Source: Natrinema zhouii
Lineage (GTDB): Archaea > Halobacteriota > Halobacteria > Halobacteriales > Natrialbaceae
Direction of reading: 5' to 3'
Length of the DNA: 64,000 bases
Assembly: GCF_013456555.2 (NCBI RefSeq)
Contig: NZ_CP059154.1
Span: 3,100,001 to 3,164,000 of the forward strand
The position numbers and the translations under genes were made by a program. Below, piece after piece: positions 41,270-48,819 of the stretch (positions within the stretch are counted from its first letter, which is position 1; every line of letters begins with the position of its first letter). The notes under the pieces are model-generated. The model was not told the DNA's origin. It made no database searches and saw only the letters and a program-made list of their open reading frames with translations.

Positions 41270-42844
41270 TTACTCCTCGTTCTCGAGTTTGTACTTCTGG
41301 ACCTTTCCGCTCGTCGTCCGCGGGAGTTCCTCGATGAACTCGATCTCGCGAGGGTGTTTGTAGCTGGCGACCTCATCGAGACAGAACTCTTTCAGCGCCT
41401 CGTTCGTGACGTCGCTGCCGGGTTCGACGCCCTCGGCCGGGACGACGAACGCCTTCGGCACCTCGTTGCGTCGTTCGTCCGGAACCCCGACGACAGCGAC
41501 ATCCGCGACGGCCTCGTGCTCGAGGAGGAGGTTCTCGAGTTCGCTGGGATAGACGTTGTAGCCGGCGGTGTTGATCATGTGCTTCTTCCGGTCGACGATC
41601 TCGTAGTAGTTGTTCCCGTCGCGACGGGCGATGTCGCCGGTCCGGAAGTAGCCGTTCTCGGTGAAGGCTCGATCCGTGGCCTCGGGCAAGTTGAGATAGC
41701 CCGTCATCACTTGCGGCCCGCGGACGACGAGCTCGCCCTCCTCACCGGGCGCGACCTCGTCGCCCGACTCGTCGACGAGCTTGCAGTCGGTCATCCGGAG
41801 CGGCTGGCCGATCGTCCCGTGTTGCAGGCCGAAGGTAGAGCCGGCCTGCGTGTGGGTCGCGCCGTGGGTCTCGGTGAGTCCGTACCCCTCCGAGATGTCG
41901 ACGCCCGCGGTCTCCTCGAACTGTTCTTGCACTGCCGTCGAGAGCTTCGCGCCGCCCTCGGAGGCCGACTCGAGGCTGGTGAGGTCGCACTCGCCGAAGT
42001 CCTCGGACTCGACCATGTCCGCGTACATCGTCGTCACGCCGACGAAGTGGGTGATCCCTTCGTCCTCGATGAGTTGCATGCACTCCTGGGCGTCCCACTC
42101 GAGCGCGCTGCGGAAGTAGAGTCGACCGCCGCCGACGAGCGGCTGGAGCGCCGTGTGAGTGAACCCGGTAATGTGATAGAGCGGGAGCCAGGTGAGGCTC
42201 CGAACGTCTTCGGGGTCGACGTCGACGTTGGACGCGGTCAGCGGCCACATCAGCTGCGCTCGCGTGTTGCGATGGGTGAGCCGGACGCCCTTCGGATCGC
42301 CCGTCGTCCCGGAGGTATAGGGTAGCAAGGCGACGTCGTCGTCCGCCCGATCGACCAGCGTCGGCTCGCCCCGCAGTTCCTCGAAGGCGTGATCGGCCGG
42401 CTCTCGATCCCAGTCCTCGCTCCGGATCGTGATCACCTCGAGGGTCATATCGGCGTCCTCGAGTGCCTGCTCCACGATCGGCCGCAGCGCCGGATGCGTG
42501 ACGATCGCACTCGCGTCCGTATCCGTCATCTGGTAAGCTACTTCGCGGCGCTTGTACTGCGGGTTGACCGGCGAGATCTCGATGCCGGCCTTGAACGCGC
42601 CGATCGACGCGACGAGATACTGCGGGCAGTTCGGCAGGAAGAGCAGCATTCGATCACCAGGCTCGAGTCCGATATCGTGGAGCGCGCCGGCGAGTTCGGC
42701 GGTCCAGTCGCGGAACTCCTCGTGGGTCCAGCGTCGCCCGTGGTGTTCCATCGCCTGTGCGTCCCCGTGTTGTGCCGCAGTCTGGTCGAACAGTTTCCCG
42801 ACGTTCCCCGCTCGAGCGGACGTATCGACTGCTTCCAGCTTCAT
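41270..42844 (-). CDS. Long-chain fatty acid--CoA ligase
   Basis: A 524-residue AMP-forming acyl-CoA synthetase. The adenylation motif is PYTSGTTGDPKGVRLTHRN (about 175), then GYGLTETHG, the hinge region GYFRTGDIARRD and the C-terminal catalytic Lys in PRTTSGKVQKYKLENE. It activates fatty acids for degradation or lipid metabolism. The gene is convergent with the MBL gene and is not in an obvious operon. Confidence 0.9.
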   Translation of the reverse strand: MKLEAVDTSARAGNVGKLFDQTAAQHGDAQAMEHHGRRWTHEEFRDWTAELAGALHDIGLEPGDRMLLFLPNCPQYLVASIGAFKAGIEISPVNPQYKRREVAYQMTDTDASAIVTHPALRPIVEQALEDADMTLEVITIRSEDWDREPADHAFEELRGEPTLVDRADDDVALLPYTSGTTGDPKGVRLTHRNTRAQLMWPLTASNVDVDPEDVRSLTWLPLYHITGFTHTALQPLVGGGRLYFRSALEWDAQECMQLIEDEGITHFVGVTTMYADMVESEDFGECDLTSLESASEGGAKLSTAVQEQFEETAGVDISEGYGLTETHGATHTQAGSTFGLQHGTIGQPLRMTDCKLVDESGDEVAPGEEGELVVRGPQVMTGYLNLPEATDRAFTENGYFRTGDIARRDGNNYYEIVDRKKHMINTAGYNVYPSELENLLLEHEAVADVAVVGVPDERRNEVPKAFVVPAEGVEPGSDVTNEALKEFCLDEVASYKHPREIEFIEELPRTTSGKVQKYKLENEE

Positions 42845-43001
42845 GTGTTATGATACCGAAGATCATACTTAAAATCGTCTCTCACTTACAGTCCGGGTGC
42901 AGAACTGACCGACCCCACGTTCGGGTTCCCGTGCCGACCGACCACGCGCACGGACCCTCCGCTGAGCGATAAACGTAGTACGCTCTTATGACGTCGATTG
43001 G

Positions 43002-43011
43002 TGGTAAGTTA
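43002..43011 (+). repeat. TGGTAAGTTA direct repeat, left copy
   Basis: Identical to 43641-43650. The two copies flank the AbrB and transposase relics. Ten bases is in the range of target duplications made by IS4-family haloarchaeal elements, but no terminal inverted repeats were recognised. Confidence 0.4.
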
Positions 43012-43103
43012 GAGCATAGTTTTGAGGGCTTCTCCTCTCCCCTTTCTCACACCCAGCCGATTAACGTTAGAATTGGCATTATCCCTAACGCTGTTGAGGA
43101 TAG

Positions 43104-43505
43104 CCGAAACGCACCACGACAACGGTCTCGCAGAACAGCAACAGACAGTACCAGGTCACGTTCCCGAAGGCAATGGGCGACGCGCTCGAGCTCGCTGGCG
43201 AAGATGTCGAATGGGTCATCGTCTCATCGTCGAAACTCGCCCTCGAGAAAACGGCTGAGTAGAGGCGCGCGTTTCTCCGCAAGTCACAGAGGAGTGACGA
43301 CGATGTCACCCTCGAGTTACAGCGCGACCGTGTCCCGGAACTCGCGGAGCAGTTGGCCGACAACGTCGACGTGATCGGCCTTGGCGTCCATACCGGGTTT
43401 AGTGTCCATACGATGGCTGTCGATGAGGAGCGGATCGACGTGAACTCGGAGGTTGAGGCCCTACTCGAGGCCTCTCTCGGGAGGAGTTTCGCCCGGCCGA
43501 TTTAG
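43104..43505 (+). pseudogene. AbrB/SpoVT-like antitoxin relic with continuing frame
   Basis: The frame 43104-43259 reads TTTTVSQNSNRQYQVTFPKA then MGDALELAGEDVEWVIVSSS, a swapped-hairpin AbrB domain, but it has no start codon (a TAG precedes it at 43101). After a TAG at 43260-43262 the same frame continues to 43505 (DVTLELQRDRVPELAEQLAD) without matching a family I know. Missing start and internal stop indicate a decayed gene or genes. Confidence 0.55.
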
Positions 43506-43633
43506 CGACGATCTACCGGTGTCGGTGGGAGGTGGAGTTGCTCTTCCGGGAAGTTAAAACGCAGTACGACCTGGATGAGTTTGATACGACGAAGAAGATA
43601 CTACCATCCAATCGACTGCTGAGATTTGCCTAA
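43481..43633 (+). pseudogene. IS4-family (ISH8-like) transposase fragment
   Basis: The frame reads EEFRPADLATIYRCRWEVEL then LFREVKTQYDLDEFDTTKK and soon stops. This is the conserved C-terminal catalytic region of ISH8-type IS4 transposases (the Y-(2)-R-(3)-E-(6)-K signature around YRCRWEVELLFREVK). Everything upstream and downstream of it is missing, so it is a remnant. Confidence 0.75.
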
Positions 43634-43640
43634 TTACCAA

Positions 43641-43650
43641 TGGTAAGTTA
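43641..43650 (+). repeat. TGGTAAGTTA direct repeat, right copy
   Basis: Second copy of the 10-base repeat, just after the transposase fragment. Confidence 0.4.
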
Positions 43651-43729
43651 CACCTTCTTGTAGAACATTTATTGATTGAGCCCCTTAATAAGAAAGCTTA
43701 TTAATGGGTACAATCAATCTATAATTAGA

Positions 43730-43783
43730 ATGAAGCGGAAAGTCGGCGAATACGACATTGCGCTGGACCTCAGCGAGTACTAG
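43730..43783 (+). other. Possible 17-codon open reading frame
   Basis: ATG at 43730 (MKRKVGEYDIALDLSEY, then TAG), preceded by AT-rich sequence with TATAATTA about 10 bases upstream. It may be the N-terminal remnant of a longer gene or chance. Low support. Confidence 0.2.
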
Positions 43784-43847
43784 GGAACCTTCCGCTAACG
43801 ACAGCTTTCCAGTAACACTAGGAAACTAGCTATAATCGCGGATACGC

Positions 43848-43899
43848 GGCTCTGGGTGGTCTGGGGGGTACCTCTCGGGTTCAATTCCGAGCAGAGCTA
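43848..43899 (+). other. Armless tRNA-like sequence
   Basis: GGCTCTG at 43848-43854 pairs with CAGAGCT at 43892-43898 (six Watson-Crick pairs and one G-T), followed by A as discriminator. Directly before the 3' strand is a T-arm-like hairpin CTCGG-GTTCAATT-CCGAG, with an 8-base loop instead of 7. A short G-rich D-arm-like part is present but there is no anticodon arm. At 52 bases it is a shrunken tRNA or attachment-site relic. Confidence 0.5.
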
Positions 43900-43915
43900 T
43901 TAGGGAGATAATCAG

Positions 43916-45130
43916 ATGCCAGTATCAAATATCGGCGTTGGCAGTATCACTTGGATCACTCTCAGTTTGGGGGCCTTTGGGATCCCTATCGGGGCATATG
44001 GTGTTGTTGCGATTACATACATTCTGTTCAAAGCATTCGTTGCCCGGTTCTACGAGCCCGTCGATCACTCCTATGATTACGACGGGGAGAGTGTGTCCGT
44101 GGTGATTCCGGAGTACAATGAGGATGCTGACCTGTTCGAACGCGGCCTCAAGACCGTACTCAACCAAGACTACGATAACCTCAAAGAGATCTGGGTGATC
44201 GACGATGGGAGCGATCAGCTCGATGCTTGGGAAATCGCTAAGCAGTACGCCGAAGAAAACGAAATTATCAACGTCGCGCGGCTAAATGAGAACCAGGGCA
44301 AGCGTCGCGCCCAGGCAGAAGGGTTCAAACAAGCGACCGGCGATATATTTGTCACGATCGACTCAGACACGCTCGTCAAACCCGACGCGATCAAAGAGTT
44401 AGTCCAACCCTTTCATGACCCAGAGATCCAAGCCGTCACGGGACAAGCCCGCATCGTCAATCCAGACAAAAAGCTGCTCCGTAAACTGATCGACATGCGG
44501 TTTTGGGTCGCATTCAACGTTGAGCGCGCTTGCCGGTCGGTATTCGGAACCGTGATCGTTTGCAGCGGCGTGTTCTCTGCGTACCGGCGCGAACTGGTCG
44601 TCAATAACCTCGATGATTACGTGAATCAGGAGTTCCTAGGCGCGGAGTGTACCTTTGGTGACGATCGTCATATGACCACCTACGCACTTCAGCGGGGGAA
44701 AGTTGTTTATCAGTCAACCGCCCAAGTCCTGACTGACACGCCCGATGAGCTCCAGAACTACCTGACCCAACAGACCCGCTGGATGCGCTCGTTCTGGCGC
44801 GAGTCGATACTTGCCCTTCGGTGGGCACCCAGCCGGAGCAAGCTCCTCGCTGGCATGATCACTATGGACATGGTGCTGCCGTTCGCACTGATCTTCTTCG
44901 GGTTTGGTTCTGTAATCTTCCGCACCCTAACCACAGCCGCGAGTATTCCGTTGATTTACGTCGGGATCGTCTTCGCGGTTGCGTACATCCGCAACGTCCC
45001 GTACAGCCGTGAGGACTTCACGACCTACCTCCTCGCCCCCGTATACGGCGTTCTGTACCTCGTCACGCTGCTCCCGCTGACGTTTTACGCGCTGGCGACG
45101 GTCAACTCCACCGGCTGGGGAACTCGATAG
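43916..45130 (+). CDS. Hyaluronan-synthase-like processive glycosyltransferase (GT2)
   Basis: A 404-residue membrane GT2 enzyme, the length of class I hyaluronan synthases. UDP-sugar and catalytic motifs are DDG at 96-98, DSD at 149-151, GDDRH at 248-252 and QQTRW at 285-289. The middle part matches streptococcal HasA, as I remember it, almost segment by segment: AFNVERACRSVFG, VCSGVFSAYRRELVV, YVNQEFLG, GKVVYQSTAQVLTDTPDELQ and RSFWRES. One or two helices precede and three or four follow the catalytic domain, enough to form the export channel. So it probably makes and secretes hyaluronan or a closely related polymer; chitin or another beta-linked glycan is the alternative. It lies in a low-GC island. 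Confidence 0.85.
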   Translation: MPVSNIGVGSITWITLSLGAFGIPIGAYGVVAITYILFKAFVARFYEPVDHSYDYDGESVSVVIPEYNEDADLFERGLKTVLNQDYDNLKEIWVIDDGSDQLDAWEIAKQYAEENEIINVARLNENQGKRRAQAEGFKQATGDIFVTIDSDTLVKPDAIKELVQPFHDPEIQAVTGQARIVNPDKKLLRKLIDMRFWVAFNVERACRSVFGTVIVCSGVFSAYRRELVVNNLDDYVNQEFLGAECTFGDDRHMTTYALQRGKVVYQSTAQVLTDTPDELQNYLTQQTRWMRSFWRESILALRWAPSRSKLLAGMITMDMVLPFALIFFGFGSVIFRTLTTAASIPLIYVGIVFAVAYIRNVPYSREDFTTYLLAPVYGVLYLVTLLPLTFYALATVNSTGWGTR

Positions 45131-45382
45131 AGACGGAGTTGCGCTGTCGTTGCTGTTTGGGAAGATCCCGATACTTCTGTGCAAGCCGTCTGAGAGGTCC
45201 CATATCGACAGATTTTTACTCACGTTATTCTGGAAGAATATTTCAGGACTAGCTGAAGTTGTCGTCAACCAGTGGAAAAACGGCAAACAGACTGAATCTT
45301 AGTCTCTAATGACAGTAATAGTGGCTTAATTGACAGTAGGCCATTAAATACAATACAATTTCACTTCTCGGTATAACTGTGA
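45131..45382. promoter_or_regulatory. Intergenic region with promoter of the lyase-like gene
   Basis: The octamer TGACAGTA occurs at 45310-45317 and again at 45331-45338, 21 bases apart (two helical turns). It is followed by a TATA-like ATTAAATA at 45343-45350, 33 bases before the ATG at 45383. This suggests a regulator binding one face of the DNA just upstream of the promoter. Confidence 0.45.
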
Positions 45383-46309
45383 ATGGAGAAAAGCGATCCG
45401 GACTCGCGTAGAGTGAACAGACGTCAGGTAATGCAAGGCGGGGTCGGGCTCGCGTTTGGTAGCATACTCAGCGCTGGAGTGCTTGGTATGCAGTCGGACG
45501 GGACGAATACCGAGAGTCCTGGCAGCCAAACCGAACTCCGACAGACCGAGATGAATCACTTAGAGTACGACGAGTATAATTCGTGGAACGATATGTATTG
45601 GCGCTCTGCTGGCGATAGAGACAATATTTCGTTGGGATCGTTTCCGGCATACACGGATGGCACAGCACTGCAAATACGTGCTCGAGATGGGAATCACTGG
45701 GGTATTGACACCCATTACGAGTTTGAGAACGGTGTAACCAAGTTGACCAGTGAATTCAATTTCACGCTCGGGAAAGATTGGCGTATGGATGGCCGCGAAG
45801 TAGCCTCCTGTCGACTGTGGAATTGCGCGGCTTCGTTAGGTGAGGGTTTCGCCGGTGGTGGGCAACCCGACGGCACGAACGGTTGGAGCAACCGATTGTA
45901 CGTTACCAACTGGCAGACTGACCCTGACGGTCCATTTCACCTCCATTCATACACGTACCATATGGATCGTATCTATGATACGGACTACATTATTGACGGA
46001 GAGCGCTACGCGCTAGCTCAGCCGGAGATCGTACCTTGTGAGTGGTATAACTTCAAATATACCGTGCAAGTCAATACTGTCGAGGATGGGAAGGCAAATC
46101 CTGACGGTGCCGTTACCTATTGGCTTGACGGAGACAAGATCTACCACCGATCCGATCTACGGTTTACCGAAGACCTCGACTCAAATATTATTGCCACGAA
46201 CGGACCTGCTGTTCACTATGGGGGCCGATACGCAGCTCCTCAGGACCTCTATGCCTACTTCGAGGATCACGCGATGGAGGTTGAGCGGGATCCTCGCAAC
46301 CCCTGCTAA
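45383..46309 (+). CDS. Tat-exported polysaccharide-lyase-like protein
   Basis: A 308-residue secreted protein. The N-terminus carries a Tat signal (NRRQVMQGGVGLAFGSILSA) with no lipobox Cys, so it should be released. The mature part looks like a concanavalin-type jelly roll of the PL14/PL20-like lyases: a strand-rich core with TSEFNFTLGKDW, then WYNFKYTVQVNT, TYWLDGDKIYHRSDLRF and AVHYGGRYAAPQDLYAYFED near the C-terminus. Such enzymes cleave uronic-acid-containing polymers. Its place directly after the hyaluronan-synthase-like gene suggests that it trims or releases that polymer. The family assignment is by pattern only and catalytic residues are not assigned. Confidence 0.65.
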   Translation: MEKSDPDSRRVNRRQVMQGGVGLAFGSILSAGVLGMQSDGTNTESPGSQTELRQTEMNHLEYDEYNSWNDMYWRSAGDRDNISLGSFPAYTDGTALQIRARDGNHWGIDTHYEFENGVTKLTSEFNFTLGKDWRMDGREVASCRLWNCAASLGEGFAGGGQPDGTNGWSNRLYVTNWQTDPDGPFHLHSYTYHMDRIYDTDYIIDGERYALAQPEIVPCEWYNFKYTVQVNTVEDGKANPDGAVTYWLDGDKIYHRSDLRFTEDLDSNIIATNGPAVHYGGRYAAPQDLYAYFEDHAMEVERDPRNPC

Positions 46310-46383
46310 TAGCTGAGTCGACTGCTCCGACCGTTCCATTTCTTTCGGCCCGCGGGTTGAGTCAGTACTTGAGCGCGGTTGGG

Positions 46384-46938
46384 CTACTCATCACTGTCGT
46401 CCGAGGACACGACACGTTTGCCCGTCTCCATCGGAATCACCTGCCGGTCGGCGCCGTCCCACTCCTGCTCGAGTTCCCGCCCCTCGAACAACCGATCGAG
46501 GAAGACTGCCAGTCCGGCCACTTCGGAATGGGGCTGGTTGGTGACGCCGACGTTCCAGTCGGCCTCCTCGTAGACGTCGAAGGAGACCTTCTCGGAGCCG
46601 ACGACAAGCAGGAGCGGCTCGCCCTCGGACGCGTGCGCCGTCCGGATATCGGCTTCCACGTCCTGGACGCGCTCGCCGTACATCGTGAGGTGAACGACCC
46701 GTCCCTCCCAGTTCCGGATGATTCCGAGTGGCGAATCGGTCAGTTCGGCCGCGAAGGGGCCACCGAACCGGTCGGTGATGTCCGCGACCGTCTCGAGGGA
46801 CTGGCCGGCGTTGTCGGGAAAGTAGACGCGGTCGGCCCCCAGCGCCCGCGCGGTCAGTCCGACGTGGGTCGTCATCCGCTCGTCTCGGCCGGGGCGGTGG
46901 CCGAGCCGAAGAACAGCGACCTCACTATCGTCATGCAT
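46384..46938 (-). CDS. trm56: tRNA (cytidine-56 2'-O)-methyltransferase Trm56
   Basis: A 184-residue archaeal SPOUT methyltransferase that methylates the ribose of C56 in the tRNA T loop. Family motifs: VAVLRLGHRPGRDERMTTHV at the N-terminus, LLLVVGSEKVSFDVYEEADW and NVGVTNQPHSEVAGLAVFLD in the knot region that binds SAM. Length fits the family. It marks the return to core chromosome after the low-GC island. Confidence 0.92.
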   Translation of the reverse strand: MHDDSEVAVLRLGHRPGRDERMTTHVGLTARALGADRVYFPDNAGQSLETVADITDRFGGPFAAELTDSPLGIIRNWEGRVVHLTMYGERVQDVEADIRTAHASEGEPLLLVVGSEKVSFDVYEEADWNVGVTNQPHSEVAGLAVFLDRLFEGRELEQEWDGADRQVIPMETGKRVVSSDDSDE

Positions 46939-47441
46939 ACTCGAATCCTCTCTCGGCGGCGGTTAGGGGGTTTCGTTTTGGGCGTACTGATTTCGATTGC
47001 GTTCGGTGGTGCGGTGCCACTCAGTAGAGACGAGCTACGTATCACTCCAAGTTAGTCAACCGGCAGCGGTGGCGCGCGCTGTCTGCGAGGCGCGACTATC
47101 GGGAGCGCCTCGGAAGCGAACGGAGAGCGAAGCGAGCCGTGAGCAGGCCGAACGATAGTGAGGGCGGCCGACGACACTGTGCGAGGTCGTCGCGAGTGGA
47201 ACGAGCGACTGCTTGGAAGACGCAAGCGTCTTCCAGTGGATGAAAGAGCGAACGAAGTGAGCGAATGAATCGGCTGGGGAGGGCGTGGCGATTCCCTGTT
47301 GCCACGATAGCAGGACGCTTCGTTCTACTCAGTCCTCTCAGAACCCACTGTTCCATTCACACGTATACTGAACGGCGAACCGACCCAAACCGCTCGAGAG
47401 CGACACGAAAGTATACGTAATTGACGTGAGTACCAGATCAT
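46939..47441. other. Intergenic region with hairpins and a dispersed repeat
   Basis: About 500 bases without a gene. Inverted repeats at 47169-47192 (CGACGAC, 10-base loop, GTCGTCG) and 47214-47235 (TGGAAGACGC-AA-GCGTCTTCCA). The segment around 47276-47302 (GGGGAGGG ... TTCC.TGTT) resembles 6650-6675, so the two regions may be copies of one repeat family. AAGTATAC at about 47409-47416 is a TATA candidate for the next gene. Confidence 0.6.
47214..47235. repeat. Hairpin TGGAAGACGC-AA-GCGTCTTCCA
   Basis: A perfect 10-bp stem; nine of its ten stem bases are the same as the third hairpin of the array at 6836-6858 (GGAAGACGC/GCGTCTTCC). Confidence 0.8.
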
Positions 47442-47918
47442 ATGGAAAAGGTCAACGAATCGACGTTCGGTTGGAAGGAGTTCGATCACGGGGAAACCGT
47501 CTTCCGCCGGAAGGAACTCTCCAACGCCGTCAACGCCTCGGACCTCGGCTGTAGCCTCTACGAACTCCCGCCCGGGATGCGGTCTTGGCCCTACCATTAC
47601 CACACGGCCAACGAGGAGGCGATCTACGTGCTGGCGGGCGATGGCCAACTCAAAACGGAAGACGGCCTCGAGCCGTTGACGGCCGGCGACTACGTGACGC
47701 TGCCGGCCGACGAGCGCGGCGGCCACAGAGTCGTCAACGACGGGGCGGACACGCTCCGATACCTGGCGATGTCGACGATGAACGAGCCGGACGTCACGAT
47801 CTACCCGGAAATGGGCAAGTTCGGTGTCTTCGTCGGCTCGCCGCCGGGTGGCCGCGACGAACGGTCGCTCGAGGGCTACTACCGCATCGACGACGAGACG
47901 GAGTACTGGGACGAGTAA
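47442..47918 (+). CDS. Cupin domain protein
   Basis: A 158-residue single cupin. Metal ligands are in PYHYHTANEEAIYVLAGDG (His, His, Glu) and GGHRVVNDG (His). The C-terminal 45 residues (EPDVTIYPEMGKFGVFVGSP) continue as in sugar-nucleotide-epimerase-like cupins of haloarchaea. Enzyme activity and substrate are unknown. A second cupin follows 54 bases later. Confidence 0.8.
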   Translation: MEKVNESTFGWKEFDHGETVFRRKELSNAVNASDLGCSLYELPPGMRSWPYHYHTANEEAIYVLAGDGQLKTEDGLEPLTAGDYVTLPADERGGHRVVNDGADTLRYLAMSTMNEPDVTIYPEMGKFGVFVGSPPGGRDERSLEGYYRIDDETEYWDE

Positions 47919-47940
47919 CGATTCGGAAACTCAGGGGTGG

Positions 47941-47948
47941 AATTAAAT
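47941..47948 (+). promoter_or_regulatory. TATA box for the second cupin gene
   Basis: AATTAAAT lies about 27 bases before the ATG at 47972, so this gene has its own promoter despite the close upstream cupin. Confidence 0.55.
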
Positions 47949-47971
47949 ACCGTTCGTTGTATTTTACTGCT

Positions 47972-48337
47972 ATGCGATCAGTACACAAATCTGACGCACC
48001 GGCGCTGAGCCGAGACGACGGACTCGTCTCCCACATTCTGCATTCCCAGCGGGACGTGTCGGAGACCGACCTGACGATCACCTGGGTCGATATCGAGCCA
48101 GGTGCACGGCAAGTTCGCCACGAGCACGATCCCGAACAGGTCTACGTCATCATTTCCGGCGAGGGCGTGATGTCCGTTGGCGACGACGAACGCGCGGTCG
48201 AAGCCGGCGAGCTGGTCCACATCCCGGCGAACACCGAACACGGCCTCGAGAACACCAGCGATCGAACGCTCGAGTACGTCTCCGCCGCGACACCGGCGTT
48301 TCCAACGGCCGAAGTCGACGAGTTCTACGACCAGTAA
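47972..48337 (+). CDS. Small cupin protein
   Basis: A 121-residue cupin with metal ligands in VRHEHDPEQVYVIISGEGVM and HIPANTEHGLEN. It starts at ATG 47972 (MRSVHKSDAPALSRDDG); a longer upstream frame runs through the previous gene in another register. Family function is broad (isomerases, dioxygenases, sensors), so no reaction can be assigned. Confidence 0.8.
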   Translation: MRSVHKSDAPALSRDDGLVSHILHSQRDVSETDLTITWVDIEPGARQVRHEHDPEQVYVIISGEGVMSVGDDERAVEAGELVHIPANTEHGLENTSDRTLEYVSAATPAFPTAEVDEFYDQ

Positions 48338-48418
48338 CCCGACACAGTCGTCGATAGCCTTTTTTGAGTGTCTGCGAAAGGTTCACGTGATGATGGAAAC
48401 CAGAAGGGTGGTCACTCG

Positions 48419-48640
48419 ATGACCGGAGCCGGCGAGTGGCTTCGAACCGCTCGCGAGGAGCGGTGGGGGATACTGACCGACCTCGCGTTCGCGGTCATCT
48501 GGGTGACGATCGTCGAGACCATTAACGCCCTGCTCGGGCCACCGACCATGGTGTATTACCTGCTCATGCTCGCCGGGATCGTCGCGTATTTCGGATTCGT
48601 CTGGAACTTCGAAATCGCGAGCAAACGCCAGAACCAGTAG
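48419..48640 (+). CDS. Small two-helix membrane protein
   Basis: A 73-residue protein (MTGAGEWLRTAREERWGILT) with two hydrophobic segments (LAFAVIWVTIVETINALLG and MVYYLLMLAGIVAYFGFVWN) and a basic C-terminus (ASKRQNQ). ATG 48419 is chosen since upstream residues of the frame are atypical. No family is recognised. It may be transcribed with the cupin, 82 bases away. Confidence 0.6.
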   Translation: MTGAGEWLRTAREERWGILTDLAFAVIWVTIVETINALLGPPTMVYYLLMLAGIVAYFGFVWNFEIASKRQNQ

Positions 48641-48819
48641 CTCCTGATCGTCGATTTCTCACGGTTCGCTACGGAGACTCTCGAGACTGTGGTTTCGCGG
48701 TTCCGTCCGCGACTACCGCCGACGGGTACCTCACTGTTCTCATACTCGTCCTATCGATATCGTCGTCGCTGTCCGGTGTAGCGTCGCAAAAAAGTCGCAG
48801 CCTCGATCCGCGAGTCGGT

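Larger units (their letters stand above)
42845..43915. other. Mobile-element graveyard before the hyaluronan-synthase-like gene
   Basis: About 1.07 kb without an intact gene. It holds a 5'-truncated AbrB-like frame, an unknown frame continuing past a stop codon, a transposase fragment, a 10-base direct repeat (43002-43011 and 43641-43650), AT-rich DNA at about 43655-43735 and a tRNA-like sequence. Base composition is below that of the surrounding core genes. Confidence 0.7.

Noticed and set aside
43916-45130. Cellulose or chitin synthase
   Set aside because: The GDDRH...QQTRW region and the VCSGVFSAYRRELVV segment match hyaluronan synthase better than cellulose synthases, which are longer and have other conserved parts. 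Chitin or NodC-like activity remains the main alternative.
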